This document shows positions 36,410 through 44,865 of a stretch of DNA of 64,000 nt, one piece after another. The notes beneath the pieces were generated by a model, which had not been told where the DNA came from, did no database searches, and saw only the letters and a list, made by a program, of their open reading frames with translations. The stretch comes from Enterococcus saigonensis. GTDB lineage: Bacteria; Bacillota; Bacilli; Lactobacillales; Enterococcaceae. The number at the start of each line of letters is the position of its first letter. The stretch's first letter is position 1. The stretch is from positions 2,150,001 through 2,214,000 of the forward strand of contig NZ_AP022822.1 in assembly GCF_011397115.1 (NCBI RefSeq), given 5' to 3'. Position numbers and translations under genes: made by a program.

Positions 36410-38218
36410 TTATTTTATTTTCTTTAATACAATGCCACTATATAGCCAAACTGTCAGTACATAATATAAAAAATAAAGGACAAAGAAAATGGTAAATGGA
36501 ACAGCAATCCCGCTATATGGTTCACTCAATAAAGTCGTGAACATTTGTAAACCAAACAGAACATGAATTACACCAAGAATTCCAGGTACGAGAAAAAGAA
36601 TCCCAATTTCTTTGCGTAAAGAAGCTTTTAATAAACTTTTACGGGTCCCTATTTTATTTAACATTGCATAGCGGCGAACATCACTATTGGCTCCAGATAA
36701 GATTTTAAACATTAAACAGCTTGCTAGCATCGTTAAAAAGGCAATGCCTAAGAAAAAGCCCATAAATTCAAAACCAGAAAACATCCCATTAAAAACTATA
36801 TAGGCGTCCACCTTTTGACCAAGTCCACCCATTGCGGCAGAATCACTCAATTCTTTATTATTTATCGCTTCATTTTCGACTGTTAATTTTTTCAATTGTG
36901 GTAAAGCTGCTAGGAAATCCTTCACTTTTACCACTTGCAATTGTTTTACGGGTAAATCAAGTGATTCAAACCTTTCCTGTGCAACAACTTGATGTTCTTT
37001 CGTTTGTTGGCTAGGTAGTTCTAAAGAACGCAAGCCATCCATCGCCTGCACATCAGATGCTAATTTGTTACCATCGTATTTTGTTTTTCTTGCTGTATTT
37101 TTCTCATAAACTACAGCAGTTAAAGGTTTTGAATTAAATTGATCTTTTAGATAATAAACAGTTTTATCATCTTCTTTTTGCAAATACGTTGTATTTTCAA
37201 TTGGTTTCAATGCCTCTACTTCATCTTGCGTCGCTTTTTGAGCATTATTTAATACTAAATCATAAGGTGAAGTTTTTTCAGTCATTTTAGGAATCTCATT
37301 GCGGAAACCTAACCCTACCGTCAACGCTCCTAAAGCTAATGCAAATAACATGGCTACCATTGACAACATCCGCGTATAATCTTGGATGCGGAAACTTAAT
37401 TGGGAAAAGGTAAAGCCATTCAATTTTTTTAGAACTAAGTGGTCGGAACGTTTTAAAAGCTGTAAAATGAAAATTAGAACACCGTGGAAGACAAGATATG
37501 TTCCCAAAACAATCGTAACTAAAGCAATTACTAAGGCTGTCAATCCTACTTCGTTAGCTTGGGTCATCATCCAATACCCCACTGCTAAAAATGCAATTCC
37601 GCAAAGAGCTTCGATAAATAATATACTATTTTTTCGTTGGCTTTTCGTAGGAGTTTCGCTGGCTCGCAATAAAGTTAAAATTGGTTTTTTTACCATTGAA
37701 CCTGCGTTAATCACCGCCGAAACTAAAAATAGAATGATGAAAAAGACAAATGTAATCAATAAAGCTTCGGTATTAAAGGGGGAAAAGTGCTGTACTTGAA
37801 CATCCAGTTGTTTTGTTAATAACTGATTAACAACAACAGATAGCCCAACCCCAAATACGGAACCCACAACTGTCGCTAAAAGACCAATAAACAGTGTTTC
37901 TACAAAGATTAGCTGCGCAATTTTACGTCCTTTTGCTCCCAACATCATAAACATCGCGTAATCTTTTTGCCGCATTGTCATCAAAAATGAATTGGCATAA
38001 AGAATATAAACCAATGTAATAATAGCGAGTAACACTGAGCCAAGATGAAAAATCATCACGACAGCTGAAATAATCGAGTTACTTTCTAAAAAGGCTTTGT
38101 TTGTTGCCATTGATTCAAACATATAAAATATCGCCGAAGCCATTACTAAACCGGAAAATAGAACTAAATAATCCCGTAATTTTCCTTTAATACCTGTAAG
38201 AGATAATTTCAAAAGCAT
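36410..38218 (-). CDS. ABC transporter permease, BceB/YxdM-like (FtsX domains)
   Basis: 602 residues. There are ten predicted helices: a first FtsX domain with four (about 15-175), two more near 195-240, an extracellular region of some 180 residues (about 310-485), and the final FtsX helices (485-600). The start LLKLSLTGIKGKLRDYLVLFSGLVM is typical. This layout belongs to the peptide-antibiotic-sensing/detoxification (Bce) or lipid-extracting permeases. The ATPase gene precedes it by 12 bases. No histidine kinase or response regulator lies beside it, unlike most Bce modules. GGGGGAA precedes the ATG. Confidence 0.9.
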   Translation of the reverse strand: MLLKLSLTGIKGKLRDYLVLFSGLVMASAIFYMFESMATNKAFLESNSIISAVVMIFHLGSVLLAIITLVYILYANSFLMTMRQKDYAMFMMLGAKGRKIAQLIFVETLFIGLLATVVGSVFGVGLSVVVNQLLTKQLDVQVQHFSPFNTEALLITFVFFIILFLVSAVINAGSMVKKPILTLLRASETPTKSQRKNSILFIEALCGIAFLAVGYWMMTQANEVGLTALVIALVTIVLGTYLVFHGVLIFILQLLKRSDHLVLKKLNGFTFSQLSFRIQDYTRMLSMVAMLFALALGALTVGLGFRNEIPKMTEKTSPYDLVLNNAQKATQDEVEALKPIENTTYLQKEDDKTVYYLKDQFNSKPLTAVVYEKNTARKTKYDGNKLASDVQAMDGLRSLELPSQQTKEHQVVAQERFESLDLPVKQLQVVKVKDFLAALPQLKKLTVENEAINNKELSDSAAMGGLGQKVDAYIVFNGMFSGFEFMGFFLGIAFLTMLASCLMFKILSGANSDVRRYAMLNKIGTRKSLLKASLRKEIGILFLVPGILGVIHVLFGLQMFTTLLSEPYSGIAVPFTIFFVLYFLYYVLTVWLYSGIVLKKIK

Positions 38219-38230
38219 CTAAATTCCCCC

Positions 38231-38977
38231 TTACTGTTCAGCTAGAAGCGCTAAAATTTCACGATAAAATTCTTCTCGCGTCTGCTCATCTCGTTTAAGT
38301 TCTTGGTGAATTACGCCATCTTTAATAAACAAAATACTTTGACAATAGCTTGCTGAAAAAGGATCATGTGTTACTAATAAAATAGAGACACGATCTTTTA
38401 CATTTAATTCTTCCATAGTATCCAATAAATCTCGTGCGCTTTTAGAGTCGAGAGCTCCTGTTGGTTCATCACCTAATAAAATAGTCGGTTGTGTAATTAA
38501 TGCCCGCGCTGCTGCAACCCGTTGTTTTTGTCCACCGGAAATCGCAGCAGGATAGCTGTCTAAAATATGTGTGATGGATAATCGTTCTGCAATTTTTTTC
38601 ACTCGCTGTTTGATTTCCTTAGGCTTTACTCCTTGTAATGACAAAGGAACTGCAATATTTTCTGCCGCCGTCATATTCTCTAAAAGATTGAAATCTTGGA
38701 AAATAAAGCCAATTTCTTCACTTCGAAAATCCGCCAATTGATTTCCTTTTAATTTAGTTACATCCTTTTGATTGATGGTAACATTTCCAGCAGTTGGTTT
38801 GTCCAAAGTTGACAAAATATTTAATAACGTGGATTTACCAGAACCAGAAGCCCCCATAATCCCAATAAATTCACCCTTTTCCACATCAAAAGAGATTCCT
38901 TTTAATGCTTCTGTTTTCTTTTGATTCCCTGTACCATACGTTTTTTTGACGTTTTTAATTTCTACTATATTTTCCAT
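38231..38977 (-). CDS. ABC transporter ATP-binding protein (BceA/LolD-like)
   Basis: 248 residues, MacB/BceA group. Walker A is GASGSGKST, the Q-loop is FIFQDFNLL, the signature is AISGGQKQR, Walker B is ILLGDEPTGALD, and the switch His is in LLVTHDPF. AGGAG stands before the ATG. It powers the FtsX-type permease encoded downstream, with which it forms one operon together with the YxeA-like gene upstream (9 bases away). Confidence 0.95.
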   Translation of the reverse strand: MENIVEIKNVKKTYGTGNQKKTEALKGISFDVEKGEFIGIMGASGSGKSTLLNILSTLDKPTAGNVTINQKDVTKLKGNQLADFRSEEIGFIFQDFNLLENMTAAENIAVPLSLQGVKPKEIKQRVKKIAERLSITHILDSYPAAISGGQKQRVAAARALITQPTILLGDEPTGALDSKSARDLLDTMEELNVKDRVSILLVTHDPFSASYCQSILFIKDGVIHQELKRDEQTREEFYREILALLAEQ

Positions 38978-38985
38978 AACTTCTC

Positions 38986-39342
38986 CTAACCTAATTTTTC
39001 TTTTGCTGCATTGGGTACATCAGCTTTTGTGACTTCTTCATACGAAGTGACGCCCTTATTTTTATTCCAAGTTATTTTTAAATAGGCATCCTTTTTTAAA
39101 GGACGATCTTTGAAAGCACTGAAGTCCATTTGTTTTTCATTTCCTTCTTTATCATAACCCGGTAAAGAGTATTTATATTGTGTGATATTTTCACCAGAGT
39201 CAGATTTTCCATCTTCTCTTTGCCCGTTGGTTGTAATTTTTACATAATATTGTTCGCCACCCATGATAAAGAAGTCGGCTACTTTTAGACCAACAAATCC
39301 AATTCCTACAAGCGAAACCAGAATAATAAGTAATTTTTTCAT
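38986..39342 (-). CDS. YxeA family (DUF1093) secreted or membrane-anchored protein
   Basis: 118 residues. A hydrophobic N terminus (4-28) works as signal or anchor, then a small beta-rich domain follows. QYYVKITTNG, YKYSLPGYDKEGNEKQMDF and DAYLKITWNKNKGVTSYEEV match the YxeA/DUF1093 pattern. In Bacillus subtilis yxeA lies by the yxdLM transporter, and the same pairing is seen here. It is presumably an extracytoplasmic accessory of the transporter; its activity is unknown. AAAGGA precedes the ATG. Confidence 0.87.
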   Translation of the reverse strand: MKKLLIILVSLVGIGFVGLKVADFFIMGGEQYYVKITTNGQREDGKSDSGENITQYKYSLPGYDKEGNEKQMDFSAFKDRPLKKDAYLKITWNKNKGVTSYEEVTKADVPNAAKEKLG

Positions 39343-39409
39343 ATTCTTTCATTCCTTTCATCTATGCTTTTATTATGGACTTTATCAAGAAAAAGCAAAA
39401 TTTATTTAT

Positions 39410-39435
39410 CTGTCAAAAAACTAACAATACTGTCA
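39410..39435 (-). promoter_or_regulatory. Direct repeat upstream of the YxeA-ABC operon
   Basis: Two copies of TGACAG (minus strand, 39415-39410 and 39435-39430) lie exactly 20 bases apart, about 70 bases before the first gene, on the same helix face. This is the form of a response-regulator site, but no regulator is known here. The remaining gap to rplT is AT-rich. Confidence 0.35.
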
Positions 39436-39537
39436 TTTTAAAAATATAAAATTAAAAATTATGCTTATTAATCACCTTATATATATATATCAAGATTTCA
39501 GAGGAATAATGACGCCGTGTTATTAAAAAATTGCTAT

Positions 39538-39564
39538 AAAAAAAAGCCACTCTCAAAGAGTGGC
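39538..39564 (-). terminator. rplT terminator
   Basis: GCCACTC (39546-39552) and GAGTGGC (39558-39564) form a tight hairpin with T8 following on the minus strand. Confidence 0.9.
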
Positions 39565-39582
39565 AAAAATCATATGATTTAA

Positions 39583-39942
39583 TTATTTTGCTAAAGCATC
39601 TTTCGCTTGGTCAGCTAAGGCAGTGAAAGCTGCTGCATCGTTAACTGCAAGATCAGCTAACATTTTGCGGTTGATGTCGATTTCAGCCAATTTTAAGCCA
39701 TGCATCAATTTTGAGTAGCTTAAGTTATTCATACGAGCTGCTGCGTTGATACGCGCAATCCATAATTTGCGGAAGTCACGTTTTTTCTGACGACGATCGC
39801 GATATGCGTAGTTGTATGAATTCATTACTTGTTCTTTTGCTGTTTTAAATAAAGTATGTTTGGAACCGTAGTAACCTTTAGCTAATTTAAGCACTTTTTT
39901 ACGACGTTTACGAGTTACTGTTCCACCTTTAACACGTGCCAT
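39583..39942 (-). CDS. rplT: Ribosomal protein L20
   Basis: 119 residues, full length. The N terminus is very basic (ARVKGGTVTRKRRKKVLKLA) and the body has the conserved YGSKHTLFKTAKEQVMNSYNYAYRDRRQKKRDFR. It binds 23S rRNA early in 50S assembly and, in Firmicutes, its own mRNA leader. It is the last gene of infC-rpmI-rplT. GGAGG precedes the ATG. Confidence 0.99.
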   Translation of the reverse strand: MARVKGGTVTRKRRKKVLKLAKGYYGSKHTLFKTAKEQVMNSYNYAYRDRRQKKRDFRKLWIARINAAARMNNLSYSKLMHGLKLAEIDINRKMLADLAVNDAAAFTALADQAKDALAK

Positions 39943-40004
39943 GTTTAATTCCTCCTAAAAATAAATCTCGAATTTTTGAATAGTAAAGCAAGGGTTTAAT
40001 TCGC

Positions 40005-40205
40005 TTATTTCATGCGAGCTAATTGTTGGCGGATACGTTTGTAATCGCCAGCTGACACCATGCTTGCTTTACGCAATTGACGGCGTTGCTTTTTTGTTTT
40101 GCCGTGGAAACGGTGACTTGTAAACGCGCGGAATCGTTTTAATCCGCCTTTACCGGTACGTTTTACGCGTTTTGCTAAACCGCGGTGTGTTTTTTGTTTT
40201 GGCAT
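40005..40205 (-). CDS. rpmI: Ribosomal protein L35
   Basis: 66 residues starting MPKQKTHRGLAKRVKRTGKG, the standard L35 length, from the ATG at 40205 with GGAGG before it. A 25-codon longer frame overlapping infC is rejected because it lacks a ribosome site and the extra residues do not occur in L35. It is a small basic 50S protein and the second gene of the operon. Confidence 0.99.
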   Translation of the reverse strand: MPKQKTHRGLAKRVKRTGKGGLKRFRAFTSHRFHGKTKKQRRQLRKASMVSAGDYKRIRQQLARMK

Positions 40206-40257
40206 AACTAATTTCCTCCTCAAAATCAATTCTTCATGAACTTTGACTGACTGACGC

Positions 40258-40779
40258 TTATTTCTCAGGTTTTGGTGCAACCACTAGAAACATGCTGCGT
40301 CCGTCCATCTTCGCTTTTTGCTCAACAACTGCGATATCTGCAACTTCTTCAGCTAAGCGATCAAGGACTTTCTGACCAATTTCTTTGTGGGTAATGGCAC
40401 GACCTCTAAAACGGATAGAAGCTTTCACTTTGTCTCCTTTTTCTAGGAACTTACGTGCATTACGCAGTTTTGTATTGAAATCATTGACGTCAATTGTCGG
40501 ACTTAAACGAACTTCTTTGATGTTGATCACTTTTTGTTTCTTACGAGCTTCACGATCTTTTTTCTGTTGTTCAAAACGATATTTCCCGTAATCCATGATC
40601 CGCGCTACTGGTGGTTTCGCACCGGGAGCTACTAAAACGACATCAAGATTTGCTTGTTCTGCAATACTCAATGCTTCTGCTTTAGTTTTAACACCTAATT
40701 GTTCACCGTTTTGATCGATCAAACGCAACTCACGTGCACGAATGCCGTCGTTTACCATCATATCCTTTGCTATGGTCAT
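40258..40779 (-). CDS. infC: Translation initiation factor IF-3
   Basis: 173 residues with both IF-3 domains: the N-terminal part with MVNDGIRARELRLIDQNGEQLG, the linker rich in Lys/Arg (FEQQKKDREARKKQK), and the C-terminal domain with KEVRLSPTIDVNDFNTKLRNARKFLEKGDKVK. It binds the 30S subunit and checks start codon and initiator tRNA. The start here is a normal ATG with GGAGGTG only 4-5 bases before it, whereas Bacillus and E. coli use rare ATT/ATA-type starts for autoregulation. First gene of the operon. Confidence 0.98.
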   Translation of the reverse strand: MTIAKDMMVNDGIRARELRLIDQNGEQLGVKTKAEALSIAEQANLDVVLVAPGAKPPVARIMDYGKYRFEQQKKDREARKKQKVINIKEVRLSPTIDVNDFNTKLRNARKFLEKGDKVKASIRFRGRAITHKEIGQKVLDRLAEEVADIAVVEQKAKMDGRSMFLVVAPKPEK

Positions 40780-40799
40780 TCACCTCCAAGTTTTTTGAA

Positions 40800-40971
40800 G
40801 AGAGAAAGCAATAAAAAAACGAGTTCGAATTCGAACCCGCGCGCAAAATCAGCTTGCAAACAAGCGATTTAACTATTCTGCCCAGCAATATCTTCACTAA
40901 GGCGAGAAGCGGGTGCTTCTGCTTTCATTTCTCAACTTGTATAATATACTATATCCAATTTTTTTTGTCAA
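40800..40971 (-). promoter_or_regulatory. infC-rpmI-rplT leader (L20-type attenuator) and promoter
   Basis: Promoter: TTGACA (40971-40966), 17 bases, TATATT (40948-40943). The leader contains AGAAGCACCCGCTTCT, the hallmark stem seen upstream of infC in Firmicutes, followed by GCCTTAGTGAAGATATTG. It ends in an intrinsic terminator (GGTTCGA and TCGAACTCG, then TTTTTTATT) before the infC ribosome site. In Bacillus, L20 binding to such a leader promotes termination. The same is inferred here. Confidence 0.85.
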
Positions 40972-41014
40972 CAAGAACGAAACTTGTCTAATATTTAATA
41001 AACTTCTTTTCCCC

Positions 41015-41101
41015 AAAAAAGCCATCTTCTTTTATTGTCACCCAAAAACATCAATCCAAAAGTTTAATTTTTCAGGTCACTGCAAACTTAGAAGACGGCT
41101 T
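41015..41101 (-). terminator. Long-loop structured 3' end of the small acidic protein mRNA
   Basis: On the minus strand AAGCCGTCTTCT (41101-41090) pairs with AGAAGATGGCTT (41030-41019) apart from one G-T. An inner AGTTT/AAACT stem lies in the 59-base interval, and TTTTTT follows. It could be a terminator with an unusually large loop or the body of a small RNA. Confidence 0.55.
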
Positions 41102-41144
41102 CCTATTAACTTTTAGCTCTTTATAAATTTATTTTTAGTGATCA

Positions 41145-41354
41145 CTAAAAGGTTTGGTTCGGGCCACGAAAATTGGCACCAGGTAACGGTGTATCTTCTA
41201 ACACCTTTTCAAGCCCTTTACTTTCTTGGTCATCTTTTTTTTCATTGTCATCATCTAGTTGCAATTCTTTTTCCATTTCATCGATTTTTTCCATCGTTTT
41301 ATCTTTTTTTGCTTCTTTGGCTAAGTCTGCCAATTGTTTTTCCTTTTCGTCCAT
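41145..41354 (-). CDS. Small acidic, highly charged protein of unknown function
   Basis: 69 residues from the ATG at 41354, preceded by AGGAG at 8 bases; the ATG at 41360 and GTG at 41363 are too close to it. Residues 1-55 are almost wholly Glu, Lys, Asp and Leu and should be helical or disordered. The C-terminal end PLPGANFRGPNQTF is Gly/Pro-rich, contrasts with the rest and looks like a conserved tail. There is no signal, membrane segment or cysteine. I do not recognise it with confidence. Confidence 0.7.
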   Translation of the reverse strand: MDEKEKQLADLAKEAKKDKTMEKIDEMEKELQLDDDNEKKDDQESKGLEKVLEDTPLPGANFRGPNQTF

Positions 41355-41484
41355 TTTCATCACTCCTTTTTATTATCTGATTCAACTTCAATGTAAGCGT
41401 ATCATTTTTGTCATTAAAACTAAAATAGTTCGCCTAATAGTTATACGATTTTATACTTTACTAAACTTTTTATAAGCTTTCTAA

Positions 41485-41520
41485 CCAAAAAAGCTGTGAC
41501 ATTTTTTGTCACAGCTCTTT
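41485..41520 (-). terminator. Terminator of the glycerol operon
   Basis: On the minus strand AGCTGTGACA, a short A-rich loop and TGTCACAGCT, followed by TTTTTT, lie about 100 bases behind dhaT. AAACGAC/GTCGTTT at 41542-41566 adds a weaker hairpin in between. Confidence 0.85.
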
Positions 41521-41615
41521 TGCTGACATTCCTGTCAACAAACGACGAGTAGGAGTAGTCGTTTAAATAAAAGGCGCTACTATGACGGTTTTAATACCAC
41601 CTAATATCTTTTTAA

Positions 41616-42782
41616 TTAAGCATTATAGGCTGCTTCAAAAAGTGAAATAATATCTGCTTTTGACCCTTTTCGAGGATTGGAAAAAGCATTGCCATCTTTT
41701 AAAGCATTTTCTGCCATCACTTTAAAATCAGCAGGATTAGCGCCAATAGATTTAATATTTGCCGGAATGCCGACATCTGCTGAAATACGTTCTAATGCTG
41801 CTATACCACGTTCAGCAGCTGCCATTTTTGACAGACCGTTAACATTTTCGCCTAAAAAAACAGCGATATCGGCAAAGCGTTCCGGACTAGCGATCATATT
41901 CCAACGTTCCACAGTTGGCATTAACACCGCACAGCACACACCGTGAGGGGCATCGTATTGTCCACCTAGTTGATGTGCCATCGCATGAACATAACCTAAG
42001 TCAGCATTGTTAAATGCCATACCCGCTAGTAAAGAAGCATACGCCATGTTGGTGCGAGCTTCTAGATCATGACCATTTGCCACAGCTCGACGTAAATATT
42101 GCCCAATCAATTTCATCCCTTGAATAGCTTGCGCATCAGTAATAGGATTGCTATTTTCTGAAACATAAGATTCTACACAATGGCATAATGCATCCATCCC
42201 TGTAGCAGCAGTTAATTTTGTTGGAACATCTAACATTAATAACGGATCATTAAAAGAAACTAACGGAACGTTTCGCCAAGATACCACTACAAATTTCAAA
42301 TGTGTTTCTTCGTTTGTCAAAACTGCATGCCGGGTAATTTCAGAAGCAGTGCCTGCGGTTGTATTCACTGCCATTAATGGCGGTAATGGTTTGTCTAATG
42401 TTTCGATTCCTGCTAATTTTGTGACATCTTCACCATTCGTCAAAACTATCCCAATTCCTTTACCACAATCATGAGCTGAACCACCACCCACGGTTATGAT
42501 TGAATCACAGTTTTCAGCTTTATACAGTGCCGCCCCTGCTTTTACATTTCGAATTTTAGGATTCGGTTCTACCTGATCAAAAATAGCATAAGATACACCA
42601 GCAGCACGTAAGCTAGCCTCCGTTTGTTTAACTGGTCCGTTTTCCATTTGTTTCAAAAAACTATCGGTTACAATTAAAACTTTCTGCATATTTAACATTT
42701 TGGCACGTTGGCCAATCTTTTCAATAACACCCGGTCCAAAGAAATTGACACTGGGCATCATAAAATCAAAATTAGTTTTCAT
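41616..42782 (-). CDS. dhaT: Iron-containing alcohol dehydrogenase, 1,3-propanediol dehydrogenase-like
   Basis: 388 residues, group III alcohol dehydrogenase. NAD-binding GGGSAHDCGKGIG, then VNTTAGTASEITRH and the metal-binding block ATGMDALCHCVESY with HAMAHQLGGQYDAPHGVCCAVL. Long runs agree with Klebsiella DhaT as I remember it: NFFGPG, VEPNPK, VSWRN, AYASLLAGMAFNNA, DGNAFSNPRKG. DhaT reduces 3-hydroxypropionaldehyde to 1,3-propanediol. It is the last gene of gldA-dhaMKL, yet the glycerol dehydratase that makes its usual substrate is not in the window. It may serve as an NADH sink for another aldehyde. Confidence 0.88.
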   Translation of the reverse strand: MKTNFDFMMPSVNFFGPGVIEKIGQRAKMLNMQKVLIVTDSFLKQMENGPVKQTEASLRAAGVSYAIFDQVEPNPKIRNVKAGAALYKAENCDSIITVGGGSAHDCGKGIGIVLTNGEDVTKLAGIETLDKPLPPLMAVNTTAGTASEITRHAVLTNEETHLKFVVVSWRNVPLVSFNDPLLMLDVPTKLTAATGMDALCHCVESYVSENSNPITDAQAIQGMKLIGQYLRRAVANGHDLEARTNMAYASLLAGMAFNNADLGYVHAMAHQLGGQYDAPHGVCCAVLMPTVERWNMIASPERFADIAVFLGENVNGLSKMAAAERGIAALERISADVGIPANIKSIGANPADFKVMAENALKDGNAFSNPRKGSKADIISLFEAAYNA

Positions 42783-42827
42783 ATTTTCTCCTTTGTAAAA
42801 TAAATGGTAATAAACTATCCAAAACCT

Positions 42828-43424
42828 TTAACAAAATTTTAAAAGCGTTGTAAATAATAAAGCACTTGAGGCAGCACCTGGATCTATATGTCCGACGGCT
42901 CGTTCTCCAAGGTAAGAAGCTCTACCTTTTTTGGCGACTAAATTTTTAGTTGACTCTTTGGCAGCTTCAATTTTTTCAGAAGTTAAACTTTCTTCTTTTA
43001 ATGCTGTTACAACTGGAAACCAAACATCTACCATTGTTTTATCGCCAGCTTCAGCTTTTCCCCGTTGTTGTATTCCTTTCAAGCCTGTCTCCAATAAACT
43101 GCCTAACTCTGCTTGATGCGTAATGACAGTAATATCTTTTGTTGCTTTCGTTATATTCATAAACGCCGAGCCATATAACGGTCCTGAAGCTCCACCAACT
43201 TTAGAAATGAGAGCCATTGCCAAAATTTTAAATGTATCACTAATTGTAGTTGGCTTTTGTTTGGCTAAACTTTCTTCATAAGCCTCCATTCCACGAGCCA
43301 TGTTATTTCCATGATCTCCATCACCAATGGGTGTATCTAGCTCACTTAGATAATCCTTTTTAGCTTTAACTTCAGTTGCAAAATCTGCCAGCCATTCTTG
43401 CAATTCTTTTACTGTTATTTCCAT
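42828..43424 (-). CDS. dhaL: Dihydroxyacetone kinase subunit DhaL
   Basis: 198 residues, the ADP/ATP-binding helical-barrel subunit of PTS-dependent dihydroxyacetone kinase. The Mg-nucleotide-binding motif is TPIGDGDHGNNM near 27-38 (Asp cluster), followed by GGASGPLYGSAF and the C-terminal GRASYLGERAVGHIDPGAASSALL. Its tightly bound ADP is rephosphorylated by DhaM and passes phosphate to dihydroxyacetone on DhaK. It lies directly after dhaK. Confidence 0.96.
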   Translation of the reverse strand: MEITVKELQEWLADFATEVKAKKDYLSELDTPIGDGDHGNNMARGMEAYEESLAKQKPTTISDTFKILAMALISKVGGASGPLYGSAFMNITKATKDITVITHQAELGSLLETGLKGIQQRGKAEAGDKTMVDVWFPVVTALKEESLTSEKIEAAKESTKNLVAKKGRASYLGERAVGHIDPGAASSALLFTTLLKFC

Positions 43425-43449
43425 TGTTTACCTTCCATTCTTCTATTTT

Positions 43450-44433
43450 CTACCAAGAAATCGTATTAACTTCACTATTTAACGCCGTTAACCAACTAGA
43501 ATCTGTTACATTAAACAGTGTCAAAGAAACTCCCGCCATATCAATAGAAGTCATGTAATTGCCTACTTTATGAAACGTAACAGTAATACTTTGTTGCGCT
43601 AATACGGTCAAAACATCATTCATAAAGATAAATTGTTCCATTAAAGGCGTTGCTCCCATACCATTAACCAATACTCCAACTTCACTAGGTTTTTGACTAT
43701 ATTGGGTTAAAATTTTGCTGACTAATTCTTGGGCCATTTCTTTGGAAGTCTGCATTTTTTCAAGCCGATAACCAGGTTCTCCATGAATACCGACCCCAAA
43801 TTCAATTTCATCTTCTGATAAAACAAAACCAGGTTTGCCAACTTCTGGTACAGTTGCTGCCGATAACGCAACCCCGATAGTTTTTATTTCAGCTACAATT
43901 TTCTCTCCTAAAGCTTTTAAATTCATCAAAGATAAACCAGTTCTAGCAGCGTCACCTAAAATTTTATGCACCAAAACAGTTCCAGCTACACCACGTTTTC
44001 CTGCAGTATAGGTACTATTTTCTACAGCAACATCATCATCTACAATAACCATTTCAACGGGAATATTTTCTAATTCAGCCATATCCTTTGCCATTTCAAA
44101 ATTTAAAATATCACCCGTATAATTCTTAACTATTAATAAAACACCTGCTCCTTGATTTGCTTCTTTGATAGCAATTTCAATTTGATCCGGAGTAGGTGAG
44201 GTAAAGACATCACCTAAAACAGCCGCACTCAACATTCCGTCACCGACAAACCCAGCATGAGCTGGTTCGTGCCCACTGCCGCCGCCAGATACAAGACCAA
44301 CTTGTTTATTTCTTTTATTTTTTACCACTACGCGAGATTCTTCTACTTGGTGAAGTATTTCAGGATAGCTTTTTACTATGCCGTGCAACATTTCATCAAC
44401 AATCATACTTGGATCGTTAATAATTTTTTTCAT
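43450..44433 (-). CDS. dhaK: Dihydroxyacetone kinase subunit DhaK
   Basis: 327 residues, the substrate-binding subunit. GLVSGGGSGHEPAHAGFVG (47-64) forms the dihydroxyacetone pocket. His217 in GIHGEPG is the residue that binds the substrate covalently as a hemiaminal. The kinase DhaKLM makes dihydroxyacetone phosphate from the product of GldA with phosphate from PEP via the PTS. The gene starts 5 bases before... after the dhaM stop, so the two are translationally close. Confidence 0.96.
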   Translation of the reverse strand: MKKIINDPSMIVDEMLHGIVKSYPEILHQVEESRVVVKNKRNKQVGLVSGGGSGHEPAHAGFVGDGMLSAAVLGDVFTSPTPDQIEIAIKEANQGAGVLLIVKNYTGDILNFEMAKDMAELENIPVEMVIVDDDVAVENSTYTAGKRGVAGTVLVHKILGDAARTGLSLMNLKALGEKIVAEIKTIGVALSAATVPEVGKPGFVLSEDEIEFGVGIHGEPGYRLEKMQTSKEMAQELVSKILTQYSQKPSEVGVLVNGMGATPLMEQFIFMNDVLTVLAQQSITVTFHKVGNYMTSIDMAGVSLTLFNVTDSSWLTALNSEVNTISW

Positions 44434-44438
44434 TTTGT

Positions 44439-44834
44439 TTACCAGCCTTTCTGCCCTGCTTGTTTAGCTTCTAACACAATCTTTTCCATATCGTCTGTTA
44501 TCCCCGCTGTAATTGCAGCGGCAAAAGCACCTTCAACTAAAGGGGCATCAATCAGGTGATATTTTTTTTGGGCACTTTCTGAAAGCATATCAAAGGCTAG
44601 CTCTGCACTTAAAACGGCACTGCCTAGATCTGCAAAAACCAGATAATATGCTGCATCTGGTGAAGCTTCTACCGCCGCAATAATTTTAGTCGGATCGCTG
44701 CCTAATTCACCGTCTGTTGTGCCACCTAATGAAAAGATGGACACTTCTTCTTTTTGTGACATTTGTTCCACCATTGCTTTAATCCCGTCAGTAATTTCTT
44801 TGCTATGGGAAACTAATAAGATGCTTTTTTTCAT
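44439..44834 (-). CDS. dhaM: PTS-dependent dihydroxyacetone kinase phosphotransferase subunit DhaM
   Basis: 131 residues from the ATG at 44834, which has AAGGAG before it. The longer frame runs into gldA and lacks a ribosome site. It is a single EIIA-Man-like domain: LLVSHSKEITDGI with phospho-accepting His10, then GGTTDGELGSDPTKI and LVFADLGSAVLSAELA. It lacks the HPr and EI-like domains fused in E. coli DhaM, as is usual in Firmicutes, so HPr must donate the phosphate. It lies between gldA and dhaK. Confidence 0.94.
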   Translation of the reverse strand: MKKSILLVSHSKEITDGIKAMVEQMSQKEEVSIFSLGGTTDGELGSDPTKIIAAVEASPDAAYYLVFADLGSAVLSAELAFDMLSESAQKKYHLIDAPLVEGAFAAAITAGITDDMEKIVLEAKQAGQKGW

Positions 44835-44865
44835 GGAATAACCTACTCCTTCGTCAATAATAATT

